DNA of 64,000 bases from Veillonella absiana (GTDB lineage: Bacteria; Bacillota; Negativicutes; Veillonellales; Veillonellaceae), in NCBI RefSeq assembly GCF_032970905.1, contig NZ_JAWJZA010000002.1; one strand, written 5' to 3'. The position numbers and the translations under genes are program-made. Position 1 is the stretch's first letter, and every line of letters begins with the position of its first letter. Shown here piece after piece: positions 1 to 8,040 of this stretch. The notes under the pieces were generated by a model that was not told the DNA's origin, did no database searches, and saw only the letters and a list, made by a program, of their open reading frames with translations.

Positions 1-280
1 GCGTAAAGAAGCTACAAAAGCTGGCTTGACAGACAGCAAAGGTGTACGCCATGCAGTAGCTTTCAAAGACGACTTGATGAAAACTGGTCGTTTGAAAGAA
101 GTTTCTATGAGCTTGAAATCTGATGGTGTTGTAGATTCCGCTAAACAAGCAGTGTATGCATTGCGTTTGTGGAAACACAGCAAAATCAATCCATTCGAAC
201 TTATCGTTCCACAAAAACCAGTTAATGGTATCGATGGCGTTCGTACACTTGTGAAAGCAGCAGAGGAGGCAAGTAAATAA
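1..280 (+). CDS. Iron-sulfur respiratory subunit, C-terminal part only (HdrC/SdhB-like)
   Basis: The gene is cut by the left edge of the window; the reading frame is open from base 2 and ends at a TAA at 278-280. About 92 C-terminal residues are visible and contain no cysteine cluster, so the iron-sulfur part must lie upstream. The tail (ending ELIVPQKPVNGIDGVRTLVK) and its immediate coupling to an HdrB-like gene suggest the dicluster ferredoxin subunit of a succinate dehydrogenase/fumarate reductase of the SdhABE/MfrABE kind, or an HdrC-like protein. The stop overlaps the next ATG by one base (TAATG), so the two are translationally coupled. The assignment rests mainly on this coupling. Confidence 0.55.
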   Translation, partial: RKEATKAGLTDSKGVRHAVAFKDDLMKTGRLKEVSMSLKSDGVVDSAKQAVYALRLWKHSKINPFELIVPQKPVNGIDGVRTLVKAAEEASK

Positions 281-1155
281 TGAAATACGCATTTTTCCCA
301 GGTTGCGTACTTGAAAGCGCAGCGAAAGAAGATTACTTAGCAACCGTTGCAGTCGCTCGTAAATTAGGTATCGAAATAGAAGAACTTGATGGTTGGACTT
401 GCTGTGGCGCATCTCATGTACAAGACATCGCTCCAGAAGTTACACTTGCTACTAATGCTCGTAATATTGCATTGGCAGAAGAAAAAGGTTTGAACCTTTT
501 AACTGTATGTAATACTTGTACTTTGATGCTTCGCGAAGCTAAAAACGAATTAGACAAAGACGCAGCTAAAAAAGAAGAAGTTAACAAACAATTAGCACAA
601 ATCGGTAAACAATACCGCGGTACTATTGATGTAACTCATTTCTTGTGGGTGTTGATCCGCGATTACGGTTTGGACAAATTGAAAGCTAAAATCGTAAAAC
701 CTTTAACTGGTTTGCGTGTAGCTGAATACTATGGTTGCCACATTCTTCGTCCACAAGAAGAATTAGGCTTTGAAGATTATCAAGTGCCTACATCCTTAGC
801 AGATTTAATTACTGCTATCGGTGCAACCCCAATCGATTTCTCCCGTAAATTAGATTGCTGCGGTTTCCATGCTGTATACCCTGCACATGATTCCGTAATG
901 CAAATGACTGGCTCCATCAATAACGATGCAGCTAAAGAAGGCGCTGATTGCGTGGTAACTCCATGCCCATTGTGCCAAATGCAATTGGATATGTTCCAAA
1001 AAGAAGCTAAAGCAGTTGTGGGTGGCGACAAAGATATGCCTATCTTACACATGTCCCAATTAATTGGCTTGGCTCTTGGCATCACTCCTGAAGAAATGGG
1101 TATGCCTGCACGTCATTTGACTAGCACTGCACCAGTACAAAAATTTGTTGGCTAA
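280..1155 (+). CDS. HdrB/SdhE-like CCG-domain iron-sulfur subunit
   Basis: A 291-residue protein with two CCG (cysteine-rich) domains, as in heterodisulfide reductase subunit B and the SdhE/MfrE subunit of non-classical fumarate reductases. The N-terminal half has FPGC near residue 9, WTCCGASH near 40-47 and CNTC near 77-80. The second half has YYGC near 150, LDCCGF near 191 and PCPLC near 229-233. In the family these cysteines bind [4Fe-4S] clusters for electron transfer to a quinone or thiol partner. The start overlaps the upstream stop by one base and a strong terminator follows, so this is the last gene of its operon. Whether the complex reduces fumarate or another acceptor cannot be read from this half. 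Confidence 0.8.
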   Translation: MKYAFFPGCVLESAAKEDYLATVAVARKLGIEIEELDGWTCCGASHVQDIAPEVTLATNARNIALAEEKGLNLLTVCNTCTLMLREAKNELDKDAAKKEEVNKQLAQIGKQYRGTIDVTHFLWVLIRDYGLDKLKAKIVKPLTGLRVAEYYGCHILRPQEELGFEDYQVPTSLADLITAIGATPIDFSRKLDCCGFHAVYPAHDSVMQMTGSINNDAAKEGADCVVTPCPLCQMQLDMFQKEAKAVVGGDKDMPILHMSQLIGLALGITPEEMGMPARHLTSTAPVQKFVG

Positions 1156-1230
1156 TGGTAGCTGAATTAGACATTAGGCCTGAGTAGGTCGTACTAGGTT
1201 CTAATATCACACCATACCATAATTACCTGA

Positions 1231-1258
1231 AAGCCCCCGGCTCTGCCGGGGGCTTTTC
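1231..1258 (+). terminator. Rho-independent terminator of the iron-sulfur operon
   Basis: An 11-bp GC-rich stem (1231-1241 with 1245-1255) with a 3-base loop, followed by a short T run. Confidence 0.9.
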
Positions 1259-1323
1259 CTATACATAACTTTTTTTACATTAATCATCTCCTGGAATATA
1301 TGAGTATGAAAGGAGGTGATACG

Positions 1324-1539
1324 ATGGATCGAGTAGTAAAAGAATCCAAATTGGTGTTGCGTTTCGCTAATGGTTTCAATGAACAGAATGAACCGCTCTA
1401 TAAAGATGTGACGTATTCTCGTGTTATTGAAAGTGCCACTGATGAAGCCATCAAGGCGGTTGGTATGGCTCTTGCACCATTGTTCAGCATGGAATTGGCT
1501 GATGTGGTTCGCGTGAATGAAGTGTCCTTAGGTAAATAG
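1324..1539 (+). CDS. DUF1659-family small protein
   Basis: A 71-residue protein of unknown function resembling the DUF1659 family of Firmicutes. It starts MDRVVKESKLVLRF and contains a YKDVTYSRV segment. I use the ATG at 1324, not the in-frame ATG at 1300, because a strong AAAGGAGGTGAT site (1309-1320) sits just before it. There is no signal peptide, membrane segment or cysteine. It is followed 144 bases later by a DUF2922-like gene; the two families are commonly paired, which supports both calls. The role is unknown. Confidence 0.7.
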   Translation: MDRVVKESKLVLRFANGFNEQNEPLYKDVTYSRVIESATDEAIKAVGMALAPLFSMELADVVRVNEVSLGK

Positions 1540-1683
1540 GGATATTTCGTAATCCTAGTTGGTTGTCGCTGAATATATCGGCTATAGGCGAAGTGTCGAA
1601 TTAGTTGCAGTAAGCCGAACACAGCCGATACGGCGATGACTAGTATCAAATTTGTGTGTGTAATTGTGGAAAGGAGGATTTTC

Positions 1684-1905
1684 ATGGCTGATAAAGTAGT
1701 GGTATATCTTAAATTTGCTACAGCAGGTGGTAAAACATCTTCTGTTACCATCAATAACCCGCGTGAAAATGTGACGCTAGCAGATGCGAAAGCAGCAGCT
1801 GATGTACTGGTGGCACAACAAGTCATCGAAGGTAGTGACAGTACAGCATTGACTGGATTTAAAGACGCTACCAAAGTGACTACAAGTACTGTAGAACTTG
1901 CATAA
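1684..1905 (+). CDS. DUF2922-family small protein
   Basis: A 73-residue protein resembling DUF2922, a family of small proteins of unknown function found beside DUF1659 proteins in Firmicutes. It begins MADKVVVYLKFATAGGKT and is predicted to be beta-rich and soluble. The start at 1684 is preceded by GGAAAGGAGGATTTTC; an upstream in-frame ATG at 1636 lacks a comparable site. A terminator follows at once, so the DUF1659/DUF2922 pair forms a self-contained two-gene unit. I infer no function. Confidence 0.7.
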   Translation: MADKVVVYLKFATAGGKTSSVTINNPRENVTLADAKAAADVLVAQQVIEGSDSTALTGFKDATKVTTSTVELA

Positions 1906-1943
1906 TCTTTTAATTTAATAGATAGTCCTAAACCCTCTAACAG

Positions 1944-1980
1944 GCCCTGAATCGCGATGTCGATGCAGGGCTTTGTTTTT
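1944..1980 (+). terminator. Terminator after the DUF1659/DUF2922 pair
   Basis: GCCCTG (1944-1949) pairs with CAGGGC (1966-1971), followed by CTTTGTTTTT. Confidence 0.75.
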
Positions 1981-2176
1981 ATTTTTGTCCTATCAGTTGA
2001 ATGTATGATAGAATATATATTATATAGATAAATTTAAATGGGCGAGGCTGCACTATTGGGTGGCTTTCACCATGATATCTAATAGAAGGTGTTGCAATAG
2101 GCAACATGGCAACATTTAGTGTTATATGATTTGACAGAATTACCTCGCAAGAGGTTTTATTTATGAGGTGCAATAC

Positions 2177-2779
2177 ATGGATTATATTATTACGTTTATG
2201 GAGCAGTATGGATATTGGGCATTGTTTATTACGATGACCCTAGAAAATGCGAATGTTCCGATTCCTAGTGAAATCGTGCTAGGTTTTGCAGGGTATTTAA
2301 TTGCTCGTGGTGTATTTGATACTACTACAACTATTATTGTAGGCATATTAGCAGGCATAGTAGGTTCCGTTTTGTCCTATTGGATGGGCGAGTATGGTGG
2401 GCGTCCTTTACTGCTCAAATATGGTAAATATATTTTCTTTAATGAGCATAAATTTGAACTGGCAGAAAAATTATTTAATAAATATGGTGGTGCTGCTGTA
2501 TTTATCGGTCGTTTGCTACCTGGTGTACGTACATTTATTTCTTTCCCTGCAGGGATGGCAAGATATTCGATGACACCGTTCTTTATCTGGACCGTACTAG
2601 GAACAATTCCTTGGACGATTTTACTCGTTTGGTTAGGTAAAAAGCTCGGTGAAAACTGGAAAGATCTCATTGAATATAATCATGAGTTTTTGATTATTAT
2701 GATTGCTATATTTGTAATCATTGGCGTTGTATTTGGTGTGAAATATTATCGTAGCAAGTCATCAAATCGTAATCAATAA
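2177..2779 (+). CDS. DedA-family membrane protein
   Basis: A 200-residue polytopic membrane protein of the DedA/SNARE-associated family; some members are undecaprenyl-phosphate or phosphatidylethanolamine flippases. Family features are the early ENANVPIPSEIVLGFAGYL segment with its Glu and Pro residues, the GRLLPGVRTFISFPAG motif near residues 110-130, and a hydrophobic C-terminal helix ending in a basic tail. The ATG at 2177 has GAGGTG six bases upstream; a GTG at 2168 would overlap that site. It is followed after 13 bases by a GT39 sugar transferase, suggesting co-transcription and a link to lipid-carrier recycling, which is inference. Confidence 0.88.
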   Translation: MDYIITFMEQYGYWALFITMTLENANVPIPSEIVLGFAGYLIARGVFDTTTTIIVGILAGIVGSVLSYWMGEYGGRPLLLKYGKYIFFNEHKFELAEKLFNKYGGAAVFIGRLLPGVRTFISFPAGMARYSMTPFFIWTVLGTIPWTILLVWLGKKLGENWKDLIEYNHEFLIIMIAIFVIIGVVFGVKYYRSKSSNRNQ

Positions 2780-2792
2780 TAGGAGAGATGAG

Positions 2793-4427
2793 ATGAAATT
2801 ACAACGATTAACACCGATTCTGTTTTTTGTGAGTATGCTATTCTTCGTGGGTGGCAATACATTTCTCCCATTAACAGATCCAGTGGAATCTAATTACGCC
2901 TTGACGGCGAAGGAAATGGTAGAATCCGGTAACTGGTTATCACCTCAGATTTATGGTCAATTTTGGTATGATAAACCAATTATGATTTATTGGCTCATCG
3001 CTTTGTGCTATAAAATATTTGGTATAGTGGATTGGGCAGCACGCCTTCCGAGTGCCTTTTTTGGAGCTTTGTCAGTGGCTACATTGTACCAAGTGATTGC
3101 ATCTAGCTCTGGTCGTTGGTTGATAGGTTTAATTTCAGCGACTATCATGGGTACATCCTTGATGTTTTGGGCGGTGGCGCACGGTATTATTACCGACATG
3201 GTACTCTTGTACATGACCTTGGGGACTATGGTATATGCCTACAAGGGCATGGTAATGGGCACAAAATATGGCATGACCATTGCCTATGTGTTTGCTGCAT
3301 TGGGGGTGCTTACAAAGGGGCCCGTGGCTATCGTATTGCCAGGATTGATTTTACTCATTTATGCAGGGCTCATCATGCGTTCTTGGACGATGGTGAAACG
3401 CATCTTTGATTGGAAAGGTATTGTGCTGTTTTTTGCGGTGGCAGCGCCTTGGTACATCTATATGTACAGTACTCATGGGCAAGCTTTCATCGATGGATTT
3501 TTAGGCCTACATAATGTGACGCGAGCTACACAATCTGAACACCCAGAGGATAATCATTGGTGGTACTACATAGCTATATTCTTGGGTGCTCAATTACCTT
3601 GGACTGGGGTCATTATTTATGGCATGGTGAAAGGTTGGAAACGCCAGCATCCAGGATATTTATATAACATGGTTTGGGGCATCGGTACCGTTGTATTTTA
3701 TACATTAATGGCTACGAAATACCCATTATATACATTTATTAGTTTAATCCCTTTCAGTATTCTTGGCGCCATCGGTGTTATGAAGTGTATTCGACCAGGT
3801 TTGCCTCGTCGATATGGCTGGATTATAGCGGGACCAACAATTTTGTTGTGGATTGCCTATTGCGTGGGTAGTTTCTTTGTACCATGGGGATTCTGGTTGC
3901 TGTTATATGTACTAGTAGTTATGCTGATTATCGGCCTGGTATATGCATTGTATAACAATAACCGATATATGATGCCCGCGTTGGCCGCAGTAGGTACATT
4001 GCTCGTGTCTGCCCTTGTTATTAATGAAGGAATTGGGCCATTAGTGGTACAGCGTAGTGCAGTGATGATTACACCTATTGTGGATCAATTCAATGGTAAG
4101 GTGTATTACTATGATGGCTATAGTACGAGCCTTGTATTCTACACAGGCAAAGATGTTGTGAAGATTAATGCAGAATCACATATCCCGGATAAGAAAATAA
4201 AACGTAGCGCCGAATGGGATAAGAAATATCTTATGGAACAAGTGGATGAGCAAGAGTTCATGAAAGCCATGGAACGGGGTGAGCAAATGATGCTCATCGT
4301 AGGCAAGCGAAACGTACCGAACTTTGAGGCTTCACCAATTTTTGGAAAGGTAACATTGTTCTCTGTAGAAGGGGCCAATCACGTATATATCATCAATGGT
4401 AAGACATCCATTAGTGGTACAAATTAA
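2793..4427 (+). CDS. GT39 / ArnT-like lipid-linked glycosyltransferase
   Basis: A 544-residue multi-spanning membrane protein of the dolichyl-phosphate-mannose mannosyltransferase / ArnT (GT39, PMT_2) family. These enzymes use a polyprenyl-phosphate sugar to modify lipid A, a protein or a glycan on the outer face of the inner membrane. The first periplasmic loop carries the acidic segment near residues 29-50 (LTDPVESNYALTAKEMVE) and FWYDKP near 57-62. About ten to twelve hydrophobic segments follow, then a soluble C-terminal region of about 130 residues. A good AGGAGAG ribosome site precedes the ATG. The acceptor and sugar cannot be told from sequence. It lies between dedA and a UDG-like gene, all on one strand with short gaps. 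Confidence 0.85.
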   Translation: MKLQRLTPILFFVSMLFFVGGNTFLPLTDPVESNYALTAKEMVESGNWLSPQIYGQFWYDKPIMIYWLIALCYKIFGIVDWAARLPSAFFGALSVATLYQVIASSSGRWLIGLISATIMGTSLMFWAVAHGIITDMVLLYMTLGTMVYAYKGMVMGTKYGMTIAYVFAALGVLTKGPVAIVLPGLILLIYAGLIMRSWTMVKRIFDWKGIVLFFAVAAPWYIYMYSTHGQAFIDGFLGLHNVTRATQSEHPEDNHWWYYIAIFLGAQLPWTGVIIYGMVKGWKRQHPGYLYNMVWGIGTVVFYTLMATKYPLYTFISLIPFSILGAIGVMKCIRPGLPRRYGWIIAGPTILLWIAYCVGSFFVPWGFWLLLYVLVVMLIIGLVYALYNNNRYMMPALAAVGTLLVSALVINEGIGPLVVQRSAVMITPIVDQFNGKVYYYDGYSTSLVFYTGKDVVKINAESHIPDKKIKRSAEWDKKYLMEQVDEQEFMKAMERGEQMMLIVGKRNVPNFEASPIFGKVTLFSVEGANHVYIINGKTSISGTN

Positions 4428-4454
4428 AGTGATGGTTCTGTCAGTGAGGTGGAT

Positions 4455-5297
4455 ATGTCTGGTTTGTTTTCTGCAGAGGTTCTCTTAGAGGCTCAGCAAG
4501 TAACGTATGAAAAATACATAGCTCAATTTGAGGCTCATAAGGTTCAACTTATTACTGAGTTTGTAGATGAACTAGGCCTTTATGAAGGTGTTAATGTGTA
4601 TAATCCCTGGTCTGACGTGGATTTGAATTACGATAATTCCCTTGAGGCCTCCCGGTGGCGCCGGCAAAATTTTATTGCGTATGCGTTACCTCGATTGGGG
4701 CGTGCTAATACATTTGTAGTCGCTGAGGCTGTGGGCTATCAAGGTGGTCGATATTCCGGCATTGCCATCACTTGTGAAAGAATGCTCTTAGGCCTTCATA
4801 GTACGGTTGATGCTAATCAATTGGCTGAAATTCCCCTGTGGCGTACTAGCTCACAAATGAGTGAGCACATCAAATCCATTCAACGGGAAAAAGGATTTAA
4901 TGAACCGACAGATACGGTAGTATGGAATGCTATTATTGAAAATGGTATTAATCCGTATGATATATTTCTGTGGAATATTTTTCCATTTCATCCTTATAAG
5001 TCTGGTGAGCCTATGACAAATCGGACACCGACGGATGAGGAACAACAATTAGGTTGGGAGTATACCAAAAAATTGTTGGACCTTAATGCTATACTTGGTG
5101 GTGGTGATAGGCCACTTATATTGGCGGTAGGTCAAAAATCCGCGGATACTATGGGAAAATTTGGTATTATCCCCCTTGCGTTACGACATCCTGCTAATGG
5201 GGGGGCCAATAAGTATCGTGAGGGATTTAAAGAAGCTATGAACATCCGTCAAAATCTCCTGTTAGAACAGCATGGACTAGGAGAAATTATTAATTAG
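4455..5297 (+). CDS. Uracil-DNA glycosylase superfamily protein
   Basis: A roughly 280-residue protein with the signature segments of the uracil-DNA glycosylase fold: FVVAEAVGYQGGRYSGIAIT near residues 86-106 (the family GxxPGxxG...TG...F loop, with Pro replaced by Val), the NIFPFHPYKSGEPMTNRTPT strand-loop near 175-197, and LRHPANGGANKYREG near 244-258 (the HPS-like leucine-loop region). In this family these bind DNA and excise deaminated or damaged bases; exact activity and substrate are unknown here. ATG 4455 has a GAGG five bases upstream; a GTG at 4449 is an alternative start. A terminator follows. The gene is apparently the third of a dedA-GT39-UDG string, an unusual neighbourhood for a repair enzyme. 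Confidence 0.75.
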   Translation: MSGLFSAEVLLEAQQVTYEKYIAQFEAHKVQLITEFVDELGLYEGVNVYNPWSDVDLNYDNSLEASRWRRQNFIAYALPRLGRANTFVVAEAVGYQGGRYSGIAITCERMLLGLHSTVDANQLAEIPLWRTSSQMSEHIKSIQREKGFNEPTDTVVWNAIIENGINPYDIFLWNIFPFHPYKSGEPMTNRTPTDEEQQLGWEYTKKLLDLNAILGGGDRPLILAVGQKSADTMGKFGIIPLALRHPANGGANKYREGFKEAMNIRQNLLLEQHGLGEIIN

Positions 5298-5310
5298 TAT
5301 ATATCGTTAC

Positions 5311-5341
5311 AAGGCCCTTGACCTCGTCAAGGGCCTTTTGC
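5311..5341 (+). terminator. Terminator after the UDG-like gene
   Basis: A perfect 12-bp stem (5311-5322 with 5326-5337) with loop CTC and a trailing TTTTG. Confidence 0.9.
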
Positions 5342-5433
5342 TTTCATAAATCGAAGTTATATGATATACTAGACGTAGCGTATGAAAGTAATTAGCTTTC
5401 ATCAAAAACGATCGGATTATATTGCTATGGTAA
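5342..5433 (+). promoter_or_regulatory. Probable extended -10 promoter and structured leader upstream of the small ORF and rnj
   Basis: TGATATACT (5362-5370) is an extended -10 element, with TTTCAT at 5342-5347 as a weak -35 at 17 bp. The predicted transcript starts near 5377 and quickly forms a hairpin (ATGAAAG with CTTTCAT, about 5381-5401). A second hairpin, GTGTATC with GATACAC (about 5441-5460), lies inside the following small ORF. It could be the leader of RNase J or a small RNA. Confidence 0.4.
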
Positions 5434-5583
5434 ATGAATAGTGTATCAGAACGGATACACGCGGCTGAACATTTACGGAAACGGCATTATACTCATTTGT
5501 CCCAAGGCAAATGGAATGATACTAAGAGCGGCAAACAACTCTATAGCTATGCACAAACATGTACAGGGTGTTCCACCTTATAG
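5434..5583 (+). CDS. Orphan 49-residue ORF upstream of RNase J
   Basis: An uninterrupted 49-codon ATG-to-TAG frame too short for routine calling. The product begins MNSVSERIHAAEHLRKRHYT, is hydrophilic and basic, and ends in a CTGC pair with a last residue Leu. Nothing is recognised. A stop codon immediately precedes the ATG and no good ribosome site is visible (TTGCTATGGTAA), which argues against efficient translation. Codon choice looks ordinary for the neighbourhood. It could be a real short gene, a remnant, or a chance frame inside a structured RNA leader, since its DNA also forms two hairpins (about 5441-5460 and 5490-5515). Confidence 0.3.
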   Translation: MNSVSERIHAAEHLRKRHYTHLSQGKWNDTKSGKQLYSYAQTCTGCSTL

Positions 5584-5726
5584 ATAGTATAGGGATACTA
5601 GGTATATAGCATATTGATGTTATGACGCTGTTAAACGATTGAGGGTATAGTTGCGCCCTTTTTGTTTGTTGTGATATTCCTAGGACAAGATCAATACAAG
5701 TGATATTAGAAAGATGAAGAACTATT
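5584..5726 (+). other. Intergenic stretch before rnj
   Basis: AT-rich with no clear promoter. A weak hairpin, AGGG with CCCT followed by a T run (about 5642-5667), could act as an attenuator between the small ORF and rnj, but the stem is too short to be sure. Confidence 0.25.
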
Positions 5727-7880
5727 ATGATTACAAAAATTATCGACAAAATTCTAGGAGGAACAGTGGAATCTACTGAAACTAAGGCTCCTGCACAAGT
5801 TACTGCAGCGCCTACAACTCAACATATTGCGGCTGTAACAGAACGTGTAGCCGGTGAAAAAACAGCGACTGGTGAAGCAAAACCAGCGCAACGACGTACA
5901 CGGAGTAATACAAAACGCACAGAAGGTGAACAAGGCGAATGCAGAACACGCCAAAATAATGGTGAAAACCGTCGCTCTCGTGCACAACGTTCTGAAAATG
6001 GCGAACAAGGTGAACGTAAAACACGCCAAAATAATGGTGAAAATCGTCGCCCTCGTAATACACGCTCTGAAAACGGTGAACAAGGTGACCGTCCGCAACG
6101 TCCTCGCCAACAGCGTAATGGCGAAGGTTCACAACGCAATAATGACCGTCCACAACGTAATACACGTCCTAATAATCGCAACGAAGAACAAGTGGAATTA
6201 ATCGGCAAGGTAAAACGCGGTAGCAATAAAGGTAAATTGCAAATTATCCCATTAGGTGGTTTAGGGGAAATCGGTAAAAATATGACCGTATTTCAATACG
6301 AAGATGATATTGTTGTATTGGATGCTGGTTTAGCATTCCCTAGCGAAGATATGCTCGGCGTAGATCTCGTAATCCCTGATATTAGCTATTTGGTAGAAAA
6401 TCGCGATAAAGTGCGCGCTGTTTGTATCACTCATGGTCATGAGGATCACATCGGTTCCTTGGCGTATTTATTGAAAGAAATCAATGTACCTGTATATGCG
6501 ACAAATCTTGTTTGTGGCTTGATTGAAGGGAAATTGAAAGAGCATCGCGTGAGCAACAAGGGGCTTCGCGTTGTACAGGCTGGCGATGAAATTGAAATCG
6601 GTAAATTTAAAATTGGTTTCATTCAAACAAATCACTCTATTCCTGATGCGTGTGGTATGTACTTTGAAACACCAATTGGGACTATTGTTCACACCGGTGA
6701 CTTTAAAATTGATCAAACACCAGTAGATGGAAAATTGATTGACATTCATAAATTTGCAGAGCTTGGTAATAAAGGCGTATTGGCATTGATGTCTGACTCC
6801 ACTAACGTTGAAAAACCTGGCTTTACTGGTTCTGAAAGCTCTGTTGGACCAGCTATTAAACAAGCCGTTAGCGAAGCACAAGGTCGCGTCATTTTAGCTA
6901 CATTTGCGTCCAATGTATCCCGTATTCAACAGGCCATTGATGCGGCTGTTGAGAACAAACGTAAGGTAGTTGTCATGGGCCGTAGTATGGTTAACGTTTC
7001 TGAAATTGCTGAAGCTCGTGGCTATTTGAATGTACCTAAAGGGACTTTCATCGACGTAGATGAAATGAAAAACTATACAGATAATCAAATTATGGTGTTA
7101 ACAACTGGTAGCCAAGGGGAACCTATGGCGGGCCTATCTCGTATGGCGACGAATAATCACCGTACTGTAGAAATCGCACCGAATGATACTGTTATTATCT
7201 CTGCTACACCAATTCCAGGTAATGAAGGCGCCGTAGGTCGTACCATCGATAATTTGCTTCGTCTTGGTTGTAATGTAGTATATGGCAAAGATCGTGGTAT
7301 CCACGTATCTGGTCATGCGAGCCAAGAAGAGTTGAAAACTATGTTGAACTTGATTCGCCCAGAATATTTCATCCCTGTCCATGGAGAATACCGCATGCTT
7401 CGCAAACACGGCGAAGTGGGCGTATCCATGGGTGTGGATCCTAAAAAGGTTCTTGTAGGCGACAATGGTCAAATTTTTGAATTCACAAAAGATGGCGGTC
7501 GCAAAGGCGGTCGCGTTCAATCTGGTGCCGTATTCGTAGATGGTCTTGGCGTTGGTGACGTTGGTAACATCGTTATCCGCGATCGTCAACAATTGGCCCA
7601 AGAAGGTATGGTTATCGTTGTTATGGCTATGGATCGTGCCTCTGGTACTATCGTAGGTGGCCCTGATATCGTATCTCGCGGTTTCGTATACGTTCGTGAT
7701 GCAGAAGAATTAATGGATGAAGCGCAAAATCGCGTGGACGCTGTTATTGAAAAATGCGAGTTAGAACGTATTAAAGATTGGACAACCATCAAAACAAACG
7801 TTCGCGATGCATTAGGAAAATATTTCTATGAAAAAACACGTCGCCGTCCAATGATTTTACCAATCATTCAGGATGTATAA
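5727..7880 (+). CDS. rnj: Ribonuclease J with long N-terminal low-complexity extension
   Basis: A 717-residue RNase J, the 5'-to-3' exo- and endoribonuclease central to Firmicutes mRNA decay and rRNA maturation. The catalytic metallo-beta-lactamase/beta-CASP core begins near residue 168 (LQIIPLGGLGEIGKN) and has the zinc motif HGHEDHIG near 235-242, HTGDFK near 315-320, and the later GHASQEE and IPVHGEYR motifs. RNase J is usually about 550-560 residues; the extra N-terminal 165 are Arg/Asn/Gln/Glu-rich with imperfect 25-residue repeats (ENGEQGERKTRQNNGENRR). Such tails are typical of RNA-binding disordered regions, which is inference. The ribosome site is weak (AAAGATGAAG). A strong hairpin terminator follows. 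Confidence 0.95.
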   Translation: MITKIIDKILGGTVESTETKAPAQVTAAPTTQHIAAVTERVAGEKTATGEAKPAQRRTRSNTKRTEGEQGECRTRQNNGENRRSRAQRSENGEQGERKTRQNNGENRRPRNTRSENGEQGDRPQRPRQQRNGEGSQRNNDRPQRNTRPNNRNEEQVELIGKVKRGSNKGKLQIIPLGGLGEIGKNMTVFQYEDDIVVLDAGLAFPSEDMLGVDLVIPDISYLVENRDKVRAVCITHGHEDHIGSLAYLLKEINVPVYATNLVCGLIEGKLKEHRVSNKGLRVVQAGDEIEIGKFKIGFIQTNHSIPDACGMYFETPIGTIVHTGDFKIDQTPVDGKLIDIHKFAELGNKGVLALMSDSTNVEKPGFTGSESSVGPAIKQAVSEAQGRVILATFASNVSRIQQAIDAAVENKRKVVVMGRSMVNVSEIAEARGYLNVPKGTFIDVDEMKNYTDNQIMVLTTGSQGEPMAGLSRMATNNHRTVEIAPNDTVIISATPIPGNEGAVGRTIDNLLRLGCNVVYGKDRGIHVSGHASQEELKTMLNLIRPEYFIPVHGEYRMLRKHGEVGVSMGVDPKKVLVGDNGQIFEFTKDGGRKGGRVQSGAVFVDGLGVGDVGNIVIRDRQQLAQEGMVIVVMAMDRASGTIVGGPDIVSRGFVYVRDAEELMDEAQNRVDAVIEKCELERIKDWTTIKTNVRDALGKYFYEKTRRRPMILPIIQDV

Positions 7881-7907
7881 TTGGAATTTCTTGAATCTAT
7901 ACTGTAT

Positions 7908-7942
7908 AATAAGCGTATGAGCAATCATACGCTTATTTCTTT
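7908..7942 (+). terminator. Terminator after rnj
   Basis: A perfect 12-bp stem (7908-7919 with 7926-7937), then TCTTTT. Confidence 0.85.
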
Positions 7943-8040
7943 TATGACTGTTTTGTCGTACCTTACTAATACAGTAGACTAAGGTATGGAATGAGTACAT
8001 TTTAACGAATCGTTGAATATGCTCAATATTATGGAGATTT

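Noticed and set aside
5754..6226. Several long minus- and plus-strand frames across the 5' part of rnj
   Set aside because: They are mirror frames of the Arg/Asn-rich repeats of RNase J; the coding frame on the plus strand is clear and the others have no ribosome site or family.
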